In this document: positions 1-5,696 of the stretch, one piece after another
Layout: every line of letters begins with the position of its first letter
How positions within the stretch are numbered: position 1 is the stretch's first letter
Assembly (NCBI GenBank): GCA_018434645.1
Contig: JAHDOX010000092.1
Coordinates: 1 to 6,175, forward strand
DNA from: Synergistales bacterium
Lineage (GTDB): Bacteria > Synergistota > Synergistia > Synergistales > Thermovirgaceae
Direction of reading: 5' to 3'
Length of the DNA: 6,175 bases
Notes under the pieces: generated by a model
The model's database searches: none
What the model was told of the DNA's origin: nothing
The model's input: only the letters and a program-made list of their open reading frames with translations
Translations under genes and position numbers: made by a program

Positions 1-6
1 GCGGAT

Positions 7-34
7 ACACGGACGACAGTCCGTGTGGCGTTTT
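7..34 (+). terminator. Hairpin at left edge, possible weak terminator of an upstream gene
   Basis: ACACGGAC (7-14) and GTCCGTGT (19-26) form a perfect 8-bp stem with a GACA loop. It is followed by GGCGTTTT and, after a short gap, another T-run. The T-tract does not start right at the stem, so termination would be weak. The gene it would serve lies outside the window. Bases 1-123 are open in one + frame, but nothing in it looks like a known protein end. Confidence 0.35.
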
Positions 35-79
35 CTGGTTTTTCGTCCAGCTTTGCACTGTAGGCGTTTTACCGGTATG

Positions 80-148
80 GGTTTCATCGATCCGCAGGCC
101 ACCTGACATTCAAAAAACAACGTAAAATTCGCCCTGCGGATCGAAGCC
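80..148. repeat. Large imperfect inverted repeat upstream of glnS
   Basis: TCGATCCGCAGG (87-98) is the exact reverse complement of 133-144. Allowing a 3-base bulge and one G-T pair, the arms extend to 80-98 and 133-148, giving about 16 bp around a 34-base AT-rich loop. Neither strand has a T-run after it, so it does not look like a standard terminator. It lies just upstream of the glnS promoter. It could be a dispersed palindromic repeat, a cruciform, a regulator site or a mobile-element remnant; the sequence does not decide. Confidence 0.5.
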
Positions 149-154
149 TATAGT

Positions 155-182
155 TAGACAACCTACCAAGACTTGGTACAAT
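155..182 (+). promoter_or_regulatory. Probable sigma70-type promoter of glnS
   Basis: TAGACA (155-160) matches the -35 consensus at 5 of 6 positions and TACAAT (177-182) matches the -10 consensus at 5 of 6, with a 16-base spacer. Transcription would start near 189, giving a leader of about 60 bases before the glnS start at 252. No other comparable promoter is apparent upstream of glnS. A 15-base palindrome fills the spacer and is listed separately. Confidence 0.6.
164..178. promoter_or_regulatory. Perfect palindrome in promoter spacer, probable operator
   Basis: TACCAAGACTTGGTA consists of two 7-base perfect half-sites around one central A. It lies between the -35 and -10 boxes of the glnS promoter and overlaps the first two bases of the -10 box. 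This is a common position for a dimeric repressor to exclude RNA polymerase. I do not recognise the regulator family from the site, and no regulator gene for it is evident in the window apart from an uncharacterised winged-helix-like protein at 4667-5665. Confidence 0.5.
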
Positions 183-251
183 ACGTCAGTTAGCGTCAAA
201 TACATCGACGTGTTTTTGGGATATCCGAATCATAGGGGATGATGGAACGCC

Positions 252-1928
252 ATGGAAAGACCGCTTCCCGATGCAAGGAATTTCATCGAGCAGATCATCA
301 TAGACGACCTCGAATCCGGCAGGGTCGACAGGGTAGCTACGCGGTTTCCACCAGAACCAAACGGTTACCTGCATATCGGTCACGCAAAGTCGATATGCCT
401 GAACTTCGGACTCGCCGAAAAATTCGGCGGCACATGTAACCTCCGATTCGACGACACGAACCCGACCAAGGAAGAGGCTGAATATGTGGAAGCCATAAAA
501 GAAGATGTCCTCTGGCTGGGGTTCAAATGGGCGAACCTTTGTTTTGCCTCTGATTATTTTGACCAGTTTTACGAGTGGGCTCTTGAGCTTATAAATGCCG
601 GAAAGGCCTATGTCGACCACCAAAGCGCCGAAAAGATCCGGCTAAACCGCGGAACGCTGACCGAACCGGGCAAAGACTCGCCATACAGGAACCGATCGGT
701 GGAGGAAAACCTTGAACTTTTCAAAAAAATGAAAAACGGAGAGTTCGAGGAAGGCGAATGCGTCCTGCGAGCCAAAATCGACATGTCTCATCCAAACCTC
801 AACATGCGCGACCCGGTTTTGTACAGGATACTCAAAAAAAGCCACCACAACACGGGCGACAGATGGTGCATATATCCTATGTACGATTTCGCCCATGGGT
901 ACGAGGACGCCATCGAAGGCATAACCCATTCGATATGCACCCTGGAATTTCAGGATCATCGTCCTCTCTATGACTGGCTCCTAGATAACGTCAGCTTACC
1001 TCACAGACCCCGTCAGTACGAGTTTGCCAGGCTTAATCTTACGTACACGCTTATGAGCAAACGCAAGCTTCTTGAGTTGGTCAACAAAGGTTATGTCTCG
1101 GGATGGGACGATCCACGCATGCCTACGATTTGCGGTATCAGGAGGCGGGGCTTCACCCCTTCGTCGATCCGACGTTTCTGCGAGGAGATAGGCGTGTCAA
1201 AAACCAACAGCATGGTGGATATAGAATTCCTTCACCACTGCATCCGCGAGGAGCTCAACAAGACGGTCGACAGGGTCATGGCGGTCTTGAGGCCTCTCAA
1301 GGTGGTCATAGAAAACTATCCCGAGGGTCAGGTCGAAGAAATCGACGCCCTCAACAACCCCGAAGACCCTGACTCGCCCTGGCGAAAAGTTCCGTTCAGC
1401 AGGGAAATCTACATCGAACGGGACGATTTCATGGAGGATCCGCCGAAGAAGTTCTTTCGCCTCGCGCCGGGGAGGGAGGTCCGTCTGAAACACGCCTATT
1501 TCATTACTTGCAAGGAAGTAATCAAGGATGAAAAGGGGGAAGTCAAGGAACTTCGCTGCGTTTACGATCCAAAAACCAGAGGCGGCGACGCGCCTGACGG
1601 CCGTAAAGTCAAGGGCACCCTCCACTGGGTATCGGCTCCTCATGCGGTGAAAGCGGAAGTCAGGCTCTACGATCATCTTTTCACACTAAAAAACATGGAA
1701 GCCATTGAAGAGGGGAAAGACTATAAGGACTATCTCAACCCTGATTCCCTCGAGATCCTTGCCAATGTCCTCATCGAACCCTGCATGAGTGAAGCGGCTC
1801 CTTACACGAGAGTCCAGTTCCTCAGGCACGGCTATTTTTGCGTCGATCCGGACAGCGAGAAGGGAAGGCCCGTATTCAACCAGATAGTTTCCCTTAAGGA
1901 TACCTGGGCGAAACTGCAAAAGACGTAA
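252..1928 (+). CDS. glnS: Glutaminyl-tRNA synthetase
   Basis: This cytoplasmic class Ic aminoacyl-tRNA synthetase joins glutamine to tRNA-Gln using ATP. The 558 residues match the roughly 550 of the E. coli enzyme. The Rossmann catalytic domain shows the FPPEPNGYLHIGH motif (HIGH at 41-44), FDDTNP at 66-71 and the second ATP-binding motif MSKRK at 268-272. CTLEFQDHRPLYDW (229-242) and GWDDPRMPT (284-292) are typical of GlnRS rather than bacterial GluRS. The C-terminal half, about 340-555, is the two-barrel anticodon-binding region, with GRKVKGTLHWVSAPHA and the closing FNQIVSLKDTW signature. An in-frame stop at 240-242 leaves ATG 252 as the first possible start. The Shine-Dalgarno is modest: AGGGGA at 234-239 is slightly far and GGA at 244-246 is weak. 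It is likely transcribed alone, from the promoter at 155-182 to the terminator at 1975-2033. Its presence implies direct glutaminylation rather than sole reliance on the GatCAB route. Confidence 0.97.
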   Translation: MERPLPDARNFIEQIIIDDLESGRVDRVATRFPPEPNGYLHIGHAKSICLNFGLAEKFGGTCNLRFDDTNPTKEEAEYVEAIKEDVLWLGFKWANLCFASDYFDQFYEWALELINAGKAYVDHQSAEKIRLNRGTLTEPGKDSPYRNRSVEENLELFKKMKNGEFEEGECVLRAKIDMSHPNLNMRDPVLYRILKKSHHNTGDRWCIYPMYDFAHGYEDAIEGITHSICTLEFQDHRPLYDWLLDNVSLPHRPRQYEFARLNLTYTLMSKRKLLELVNKGYVSGWDDPRMPTICGIRRRGFTPSSIRRFCEEIGVSKTNSMVDIEFLHHCIREELNKTVDRVMAVLRPLKVVIENYPEGQVEEIDALNNPEDPDSPWRKVPFSREIYIERDDFMEDPPKKFFRLAPGREVRLKHAYFITCKEVIKDEKGEVKELRCVYDPKTRGGDAPDGRKVKGTLHWVSAPHAVKAEVRLYDHLFTLKNMEAIEEGKDYKDYLNPDSLEILANVLIEPCMSEAAPYTRVQFLRHGYFCVDPDSEKGRPVFNQIVSLKDTWAKLQKT

Positions 1929-1974
1929 AGCTGGAAACGACAAAAACGGACATCAACCAGTCACATTACAATTT

Positions 1975-2033
1975 GCCGGGCTCGACGGAAAGCTCACAAA
2001 ACGAGCTTCCATAAAGGAGCCCGGCTTTCTTTC
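1975..2033 (+). terminator. Intrinsic terminator of glnS
   Basis: GCCGGGCTC (1975-1983) pairs perfectly with GAGCCCGGC (2017-2025), followed by TTTCTTTCC. The interior holds a second hairpin, AAGCTC/GAGCTT (1990-1995 with 2003-2008), so the whole is a long, interrupted stem-loop. It begins 46 bases after the glnS stop. The gene on the opposite strand ends at 2093, so the stem could also help stop that convergent transcript, although the T-rich side favours the + strand. Confidence 0.8.
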
Positions 2034-2092
2034 CTGTTACGCAGCACCAATGACCAGAGTTTCGACAAGTACATTTTGAATGACCGCACTGT

Positions 2093-2467
2093 TCAGATCG
2101 ATTCGAGATCTACCAGGTGGATTTCCCCAAGGTCATCCTGAAATTCCGCCGCGAGCGTCTCATCTTCATTCCTCTCGATGGACAAAAAATGACGACATTC
2201 GGTAATTACATGGTAATGCCCGGTCCGCGAAGAAGCACAGGCCTCGACATGTTCCTTGCATAAAGGACAATCGAAGGAATAACACCCCTTGGCTATATCA
2301 TCGAGTAAAACCGGCACTTCTTCCCCAAGATCATCGTTGAAATAGGCTATTTTTTCCATCCGGTCGTAACGGTCGAAATGAGAACACTCTACATCAGGCC
2401 CCGAATCCTCGGTATATTCGGCGGTGGCACCGCATACGGGGCATTCTATCTTCCAAAACCTCCTCAT
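2093..2467 (-). CDS. Small duplicated Cys/His (putative zinc-binding) protein
   Basis: I do not recognise this 124-residue protein as a named family. It is built from two copies of one module. Copy 1 has CPVC (9-12), then ECSHF (27-31) and FNDDLGEEV (43-51). Copy 2 has CPLC (67-70), then ECRHF (90-94) and FQDDLGEIH (109-117). Each copy offers a CxxC plus CxH set, enough to hold one zinc ion. There is no signal peptide or membrane segment, so it is probably cytoplasmic. The acidic body is unlike a typical basic DNA-binding zinc finger. ATG 2467 has the ribosome binding site AAGGGGG about 7 bases upstream. It follows the DTD2-like gene by 69 bases in the same direction and is probably cotranscribed with it. 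It could be a zinc ribbon-type adaptor or metal-handling protein; function unknown. Confidence 0.8.
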   Translation of the reverse strand: MRRFWKIECPVCGATAEYTEDSGPDVECSHFDRYDRMEKIAYFNDDLGEEVPVLLDDIAKGCYSFDCPLCKEHVEACASSRTGHYHVITECRHFLSIERNEDETLAAEFQDDLGEIHLVDLESI

Positions 2468-2474
2468 GTTCCCA

Positions 2475-2505
2475 CCCCCTTAAAATTATTTTATCTTTTT
2501 GGGGG
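2475..2505 (-). promoter_or_regulatory. Stem that could hide the ribosome binding site of the zinc protein
   Basis: Read on the minus strand, CCCCC (2505-2501) is followed after 21 AT-rich bases by GGGGG (2479-2475), which is the Shine-Dalgarno of the gene starting at 2467. The loop contains the palindrome TAAAATTATTTTA (2481-2493). Pairing the two runs would block ribosome access. Only five consecutive G-C pairs support it, so this is tentative. Confidence 0.3.
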
Positions 2506-2536
2506 CACTTCTGCAATGTTTTCTAGTGCTGATGGT

Positions 2537-3481
2537 TTATTGGTTTTGCAGCCACTCCAGGTTCCCGGGATTTTTCAGGTGCTTATGACGCATCACCGGA
2601 ATACCGAAAGCTTCACCCAATCGTCTGCAGGCATCCCTGAAAGGGCCCTTGACCCCTTCGTGAAAAACTACGGCTTTGAGCTTTCCCTTGATGCTTTTGG
2701 CGGCCGCTTCGAGCTTCCAGAAGTTTTCTTCTCTGTCGTAACCGCCGGAAACCAGCCACTGGTTGGGAAGAATATGAGAGATTCCAAAAGGGTACAGGCT
2801 GTTTTTGGCCGCTTCATTGAAGGCGCTCTCGAAGTGGACGCCTCCTACACAGAGAATCGGGGAAGGAGATTCTCCCTTTTGAAAAACACCCGCCAGCCCT
2901 TTTGTAAGGACTTCCACGGCGCGAGGATCCTCCCAGCTTTCCTCTGTACTGCCTATCTCTATGTCTACCATCGACAACGGCAAGTGTATAAGATCTTTTG
3001 GATCTTGCCCCTTGAAGGAACCCGTCCAATGGGTTCCTTCCGTCATGACTGCGAAATCCTCCAGATGTGCCTTTTTTCTTTCCGTTTCGAGCGAAAGCAG
3101 CAAATTCCTGAAGAAACCTGGTTCAGCAGGTGTAAAGATGCCCGCCTTTACGTCGCCAATGGTATGGAGTGTGAACACCCTGTCAGGTGCCTTTGCGCCT
3201 TCGTGCCAGTTGACCTCTCCGGCTATGTCGAAATCGAGAAAATGTTCCCGCAATGTCGGGAGATAGTGTCTGAATGCGTAACTGACCAGCTCTTTCTGGC
3301 GGCAAAAGCAAAGGCGGTTGCCTTCAGTATCCCGGTGCTGCAGAACGGGATAACCGTCGATACTGAATCCGGCTTCTTCCAGCGCAAATACAGTTTGAAG
3401 CCGCTCGAAAACGGATTTTGCAACGTGCTGATGAGGTTCTTCAACGCAAAAGAAAAAAACAGCTTGCCTGCATTTCGACAT
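2537..3481 (-). CDS. D-aminoacyl-tRNA deacylase, DTD2/GEK1 family
   Basis: Members of this family hydrolyse D-aminoacyl-tRNAs, releasing free tRNA and protecting translation from D-amino acids. The 314-residue product shows the family landmarks in order: FTLHTIGD (103-110, like the archaeal HTPGN segment), TEGTHWTG (147-154, like ATHHGP), VDIEIGSTEESWED (172-185), CVGGVHFESAF (211-221, like GFGGGHY), GISHILPNQWL (233-243) and GVKGPFRDACRRLGEAFGIPV (276-296). Histidines 106, 151, 216 and 236 lie in these conserved blocks and could bind metal, since GEK1 is reported to contain zinc. I chose ATG 3481 because GGAGGTGA lies at 3493-3486 at ideal spacing; the ATG at 3520 would add 13 unsupported residues. 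A long + strand frame runs antisense across it but resembles no protein. The zinc-module gene follows in the same direction. Bacteria usually use the unrelated DTD1 fold, so this homologue is unusual. Specificity is inferred. Confidence 0.8.
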   Translation of the reverse strand: MSKCRQAVFFFCVEEPHQHVAKSVFERLQTVFALEEAGFSIDGYPVLQHRDTEGNRLCFCRQKELVSYAFRHYLPTLREHFLDFDIAGEVNWHEGAKAPDRVFTLHTIGDVKAGIFTPAEPGFFRNLLLSLETERKKAHLEDFAVMTEGTHWTGSFKGQDPKDLIHLPLSMVDIEIGSTEESWEDPRAVEVLTKGLAGVFQKGESPSPILCVGGVHFESAFNEAAKNSLYPFGISHILPNQWLVSGGYDREENFWKLEAAAKSIKGKLKAVVFHEGVKGPFRDACRRLGEAFGIPVMRHKHLKNPGNLEWLQNQ

Positions 3482-3545
3482 AGGGTCACCTCCAGCTTTT
3501 CTATCAAGTTTACACGCCACGGAAGCAAAGATACAAAATTAGCTG

Positions 3546-3574
3546 TTGACGATTCGTGAAAAAAGTTCTATCCT
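3546..3574 (+). promoter_or_regulatory. Candidate promoter for the proC leader transcript
   Basis: TTGACG (3546-3551, 5 of 6 to the -35 consensus) is followed after 17 bases by TATCCT (3569-3574, 4 of 6 to the -10 consensus). Transcription would begin near 3581, giving a leader of about 240 bases before proC. It is the best-scoring pair in the 339-base divergent gap by eye. No equally good promoter was seen for the deacylase gene on the other strand. Confidence 0.4.
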
Positions 3575-3630
3575 TCATCACAACACTTTTTGAGTGAATT
3601 TTGCTTATTGGCAGAGGCAGGAGAGCCGAC

Positions 3631-3726
3631 GTGAGAAACACTTTTATCAGGATAAGCAGGTCCAACCCGTGCGTTCCGCCGTGTACCGGAAAGAATTGCC
3701 GCCGGAAAGGGTTGGTCGTGTCCTGA
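3631..3726 (+). CDS. Possible 31-residue leader peptide with tandem Pro codons
   Basis: A GTG at 3631 has AGGAG (3619-3623) seven bases upstream, an ideal ribosome binding site, and opens 31 codons ending at TGA 3724-3726. The middle reads SNPCVPPCTGKNCRRKG. It has three Pro codons, all CCG, two of them in tandem at 3676-3681, and three Cys. The 5' half of the long leader hairpin lies inside the ORF, and its 3' arm (TCCTGAT) spans the stop codon. A translating or stalled ribosome would therefore reshape the RNA just ahead of the terminator before proC. This is what a proline-sensing leader peptide would look like, but only three Pro codons are present. A chance ORF inside a structured RNA is a real alternative. 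Confidence 0.35.
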   Translation: MRNTFIRISRSNPCVPPCTGKNCRRKGLVVS

Positions 3727-3762
3727 TCGCAAAGTGGCTTTAGTAGCTCAAAGGGACTGAAA

Positions 3763-3796
3763 GGCCGCCGACTTCCGGGTCGGCGGCCTTTTTTTT
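3763..3796 (+). terminator. Strong intrinsic terminator directly before the proC ribosome binding site
   Basis: GGCCGCCGAC (3763-3772) and GTCGGCGGCC (3779-3788) form a perfect 10-bp stem with the loop TTCCGG, followed by eight T. The flanking A-run (3760-3762) can extend the stem. The proC Shine-Dalgarno starts only ten bases after the last T, leaving no room for a separate promoter. proC must therefore depend on read-through, regulated antitermination or a promoter hidden in the leader. Confidence 0.9.
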
Positions 3797-3820
3797 ATTC
3801 AAAAAAGGAGGGAAAAACAG

Positions 3821-4651
3821 ATGAAGAAACTTGAAGACCTTCATATCAGCGTCATCGGAGCCGGCATCATAGGAGGAGCCCTGGCGGAAGCGCTTTCACC
3901 CTACTGCAAGGTAACGGCGACCAGGAGACAGATCGAACGGATTAACGGACTAGGCGAAAAAGGCATAACCTTGACCACCGACAATATCAAGGCCGCTTCG
4001 GACGCCGACATCATCATCATATCCGTCAAACCTTCGCAAGTCGTACCTGTACTTCAGGACATCGCCGAGGCTGCCCGGGGGAAAACGGTTATCTCTTTCG
4101 CCGCCGCTATTTCACTGGATATCATGCAAAAGGCAGCCCCGAAATGCCGCTTTGTTCGAGCCATGACCAACATCGCCGTTAAGGTCAGGAAAGGCTACAC
4201 ACTTTTCTCACCCGAAGAAAGAATCAACGTGAAGGAACTTGAACTTCTGGAAGGCATTTTGCTCAAGTTCGGAGAAATCCAGCGCGTGCAGGAACAATAC
4301 CTGGACGTTCTGACCGCCATGTCGGGTTCAGGCCCTGCATATATTTTCACCGTCGTCGAGTCCATGGTTTATGGCGCATTGCGTGAGGGACTGCCACGAA
4401 AACTGGCACTTGAGGCTGCAGCTCACACGGCTATCGGAGCAGCCAGCCTGCTTCTTGAATCCGGAAAACACCCGGCCGAGCTCAAAGATATGGTACTGAC
4501 ACCTGGAGGAGTGACCATCGACGGCATATATGAACTTGAGGAAAGCCGCATCCGCACGGCATTCATGAAAGCCATCGGATCGGCATCCGCGCGGTCGCGG
4601 GTTCTGGCGGAAAAGGCACGCGAACAGGCTCGGGGGGAAATAGCCGAATAA
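3821..4651 (+). CDS. proC: Pyrroline-5-carboxylate reductase
   Basis: This cytoplasmic enzyme performs the last step of proline synthesis, reducing 1-pyrroline-5-carboxylate to L-proline with NAD(P)H. The 276 residues match the usual family length. The N-terminal Rossmann dinucleotide-binding fold shows VIGAGIIGGALA (11-22). SVKP (68-71) ends a core strand. The C-terminal helical dimer domain has AMSGSGPAYIF (166-176) and MVLTPGGVTIDGIYELE (224-240), the family signature. The segment RAMTNIAVKV (113-122) replaces the usual bacterial MPNTP. The MTN form resembles eukaryotic PYCR enzymes, while the following TP is absent, so the active-site loop is somewhat divergent. AGGAGG (3806-3811) lies nine bases before ATG 3821. 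The gene is monocistronic within the window, preceded by the attenuator-like leader and convergent with the next gene, only 15 bases beyond its stop. No obvious terminator of its own was seen. Confidence 0.95.
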   Translation: MKKLEDLHISVIGAGIIGGALAEALSPYCKVTATRRQIERINGLGEKGITLTTDNIKAASDADIIIISVKPSQVVPVLQDIAEAARGKTVISFAAAISLDIMQKAAPKCRFVRAMTNIAVKVRKGYTLFSPEERINVKELELLEGILLKFGEIQRVQEQYLDVLTAMSGSGPAYIFTVVESMVYGALREGLPRKLALEAAAHTAIGAASLLLESGKHPAELKDMVLTPGGVTIDGIYELEESRIRTAFMKAIGSASARSRVLAEKAREQARGEIAE

Positions 4652-4666
4652 ACTGAACATCAGCCT

Positions 4667-5665
4667 CTACAGATCGTCAGGGCTCACGACGTTCAGCGAT
4701 TCGTGAAACAGCAGATCATAGATGGTTTCATAAGATTTACGCAGGTTTTGCAATTTCTCGAGACTGAGAATCTTCAGGTGCAGTGGCAGTTCGCAGCAAG
4801 CCAGGGAAAGGGCCCACGGATCAAGCAGCCGCTGGATCGACTGGGCCTTTGCATCGGTTTCAGCTACCCACACGACCCAGTTGAGATTCTCCTGGTCTTC
4901 TGTGTCGAAATGTGTATAACCCGGAAGGTGCACATGACTGTAGTACAAAAGGAAAAGGCGAACAGAGGCTACCATGTCGACGAAATCATGGAGATTATCG
5001 TCCGTTGCTTCGGGCGGCATAAAACAAAACATGCGGTCTGCATTCAAAAACCCCCACAAGTCATTAGGAACTGGAGGGAAACTCGCATAATGGGGGAAAT
5101 CATAGCGGCTCAAAAAGAGGAGATCGACGAAAAGACGACCTTTTGGAAACCCTTGCTCAGCAAACCACGACATCGTTTCCTCCAGGTCGGGAGGCTTTTT
5201 ATCTCTGGCTCTCATTCCGCTGTACGGATACTTTTTCAGCATTGCACACACCATGGGATTGTCATAATAGCACCACAGGATCTTTCCTTCCCGTGAAAAT
5301 TCCCAGGTCTCTTCCCTCTTAATGCCGGGATAAAAGGACATGCATACGTTGTGCTTGTACTCCTTCAGACTCCATCTACCGGTAAAGCTCCTGTCGAAGA
5401 GGATGTGAAATTTTGTGGTCCAGACGGCCTTGTCTTCGTCGATTTTTTCGCCTGGCAGGTTTAAAGGCACTCCACATTCGGCGGCATAATCCAAAAGAAC
5501 CGATCGTCCCTTTTGGGTCAGACCGTAATTCCCCGATGGCGTTTGCTCGACCAGCCCTGCTTTAAAAAGTCGCTTCAGGGCACCTGGGTCTTCTCCCGCC
5601 AGATTCAGCAGGCTCTGATTCCAGTACGGGTTGTCCGCGTCGAAATAAAGAAGAGCCTTTTCCAT
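4667..5665 (-). CDS. Unrecognised protein with winged-helix-like N-terminus
   Basis: I cannot assign this 332-residue protein to a family. Residues about 15-62 look like a winged helix-turn-helix: a helix ending LKRLFKAGLVEQ, a short wing (TPSGNYGLTQKG) and a closing helix. Many transcription regulators share this layout, but so do non-DNA-binding proteins. The remaining 250 residues are rich in aromatic residues and Trp (WTTKFHILFDRSF, WCYYDNPM, LWGFLNADRMFCFMPPEA) and lack recognisable catalytic motifs. A hydrophobic stretch near 234-243 is too short and interrupted to be a convincing membrane span. The protein is probably soluble. ATG 5665 has GGAGG (5679-5675) nine bases upstream, a good start. 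It lies downstream of the BCCT fragment in the same direction but is separated from it by a terminator-like hairpin, and it converges on proC. A regulator with a large sensing domain is one guess. Confidence 0.8.
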   Translation of the reverse strand: MEKALLYFDADNPYWNQSLLNLAGEDPGALKRLFKAGLVEQTPSGNYGLTQKGRSVLLDYAAECGVPLNLPGEKIDEDKAVWTTKFHILFDRSFTGRWSLKEYKHNVCMSFYPGIKREETWEFSREGKILWCYYDNPMVCAMLKKYPYSGMRARDKKPPDLEETMSWFAEQGFPKGRLFVDLLFLSRYDFPHYASFPPVPNDLWGFLNADRMFCFMPPEATDDNLHDFVDMVASVRLFLLYYSHVHLPGYTHFDTEDQENLNWVVWVAETDAKAQSIQRLLDPWALSLACCELPLHLKILSLEKLQNLRKSYETIYDLLFHESLNVVSPDDL

Positions 5666-5696
5666 GAAACAGTTCCTCCATTAAAGGGCTGGTAAA

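Larger units (their letters stand above)
3581..3796 (+). promoter_or_regulatory. Structured leader RNA / probable attenuator upstream of proC
   Basis: Several stems can form in this transcript. CACTTT (3639-3644) pairs with AAAGTG (3731-3736), ATCAGGA (3646-3652) with TCCTGAT (3721-3727), and CCAACCC (3662-3668) with GGGTTGG (3709-3715), giving one long interrupted hairpin of about 20 bp. Further 5', TTTTGAGT (3588-3595) could pair with GCTCAAAG. A second hairpin, 3734-3741 with 3760-3768, extended by AGT/ACT, would use up part of the 5' arm of the final terminator and so could act as an antiterminator. It also shares 3734-3736 with the long hairpin. I found no match to conserved cores of TPP, cobalamin, SAM, lysine, glycine or T-box riboswitches. 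An independent small RNA, for example 6S-like, is the main alternative. Confidence 0.45.

Noticed and set aside
1..123. Open + frame at the left edge as the end of an upstream gene
   Set aside because: It is short, without recognisable residues, and contains a hairpin more consistent with non-coding sequence.
3481..3520. Upstream ATG at 3520 as the start of the DTD2-like gene
   Set aside because: The ideal GGAGGTGA site sits immediately before the ATG at 3481, and the 13 extra residues do not resemble the family N-terminus.
2378..3559. A 393-codon + strand open frame, longer than either gene it overlaps
   Set aside because: It lies antisense to the zinc-module and DTD2-like genes, both of which show recognisable motifs and strong ribosome binding sites. 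Its own product resembles nothing and its start has no good Shine-Dalgarno.
3707..3720. AAGGGTTGGTCGTG resembling the T-box core (AGGGTGG-ACCGCG), with a TGGT that would suit tRNA-Pro
   Set aside because: The match is imperfect. The motif is about 50 bases from the terminator and does not pair with its arms as an antiterminator, and no stem I specifier loop was recognised upstream.
3600..3760. Known structured RNAs (6S, SRP RNA, RNase P, common riboswitches) in the proC leader
   Set aside because: No conserved core was found: no GGAAGGAAGCAG-like SRP loop, no B12 box, no RNase P P4 signature. A divergent 6S-like RNA cannot be excluded.
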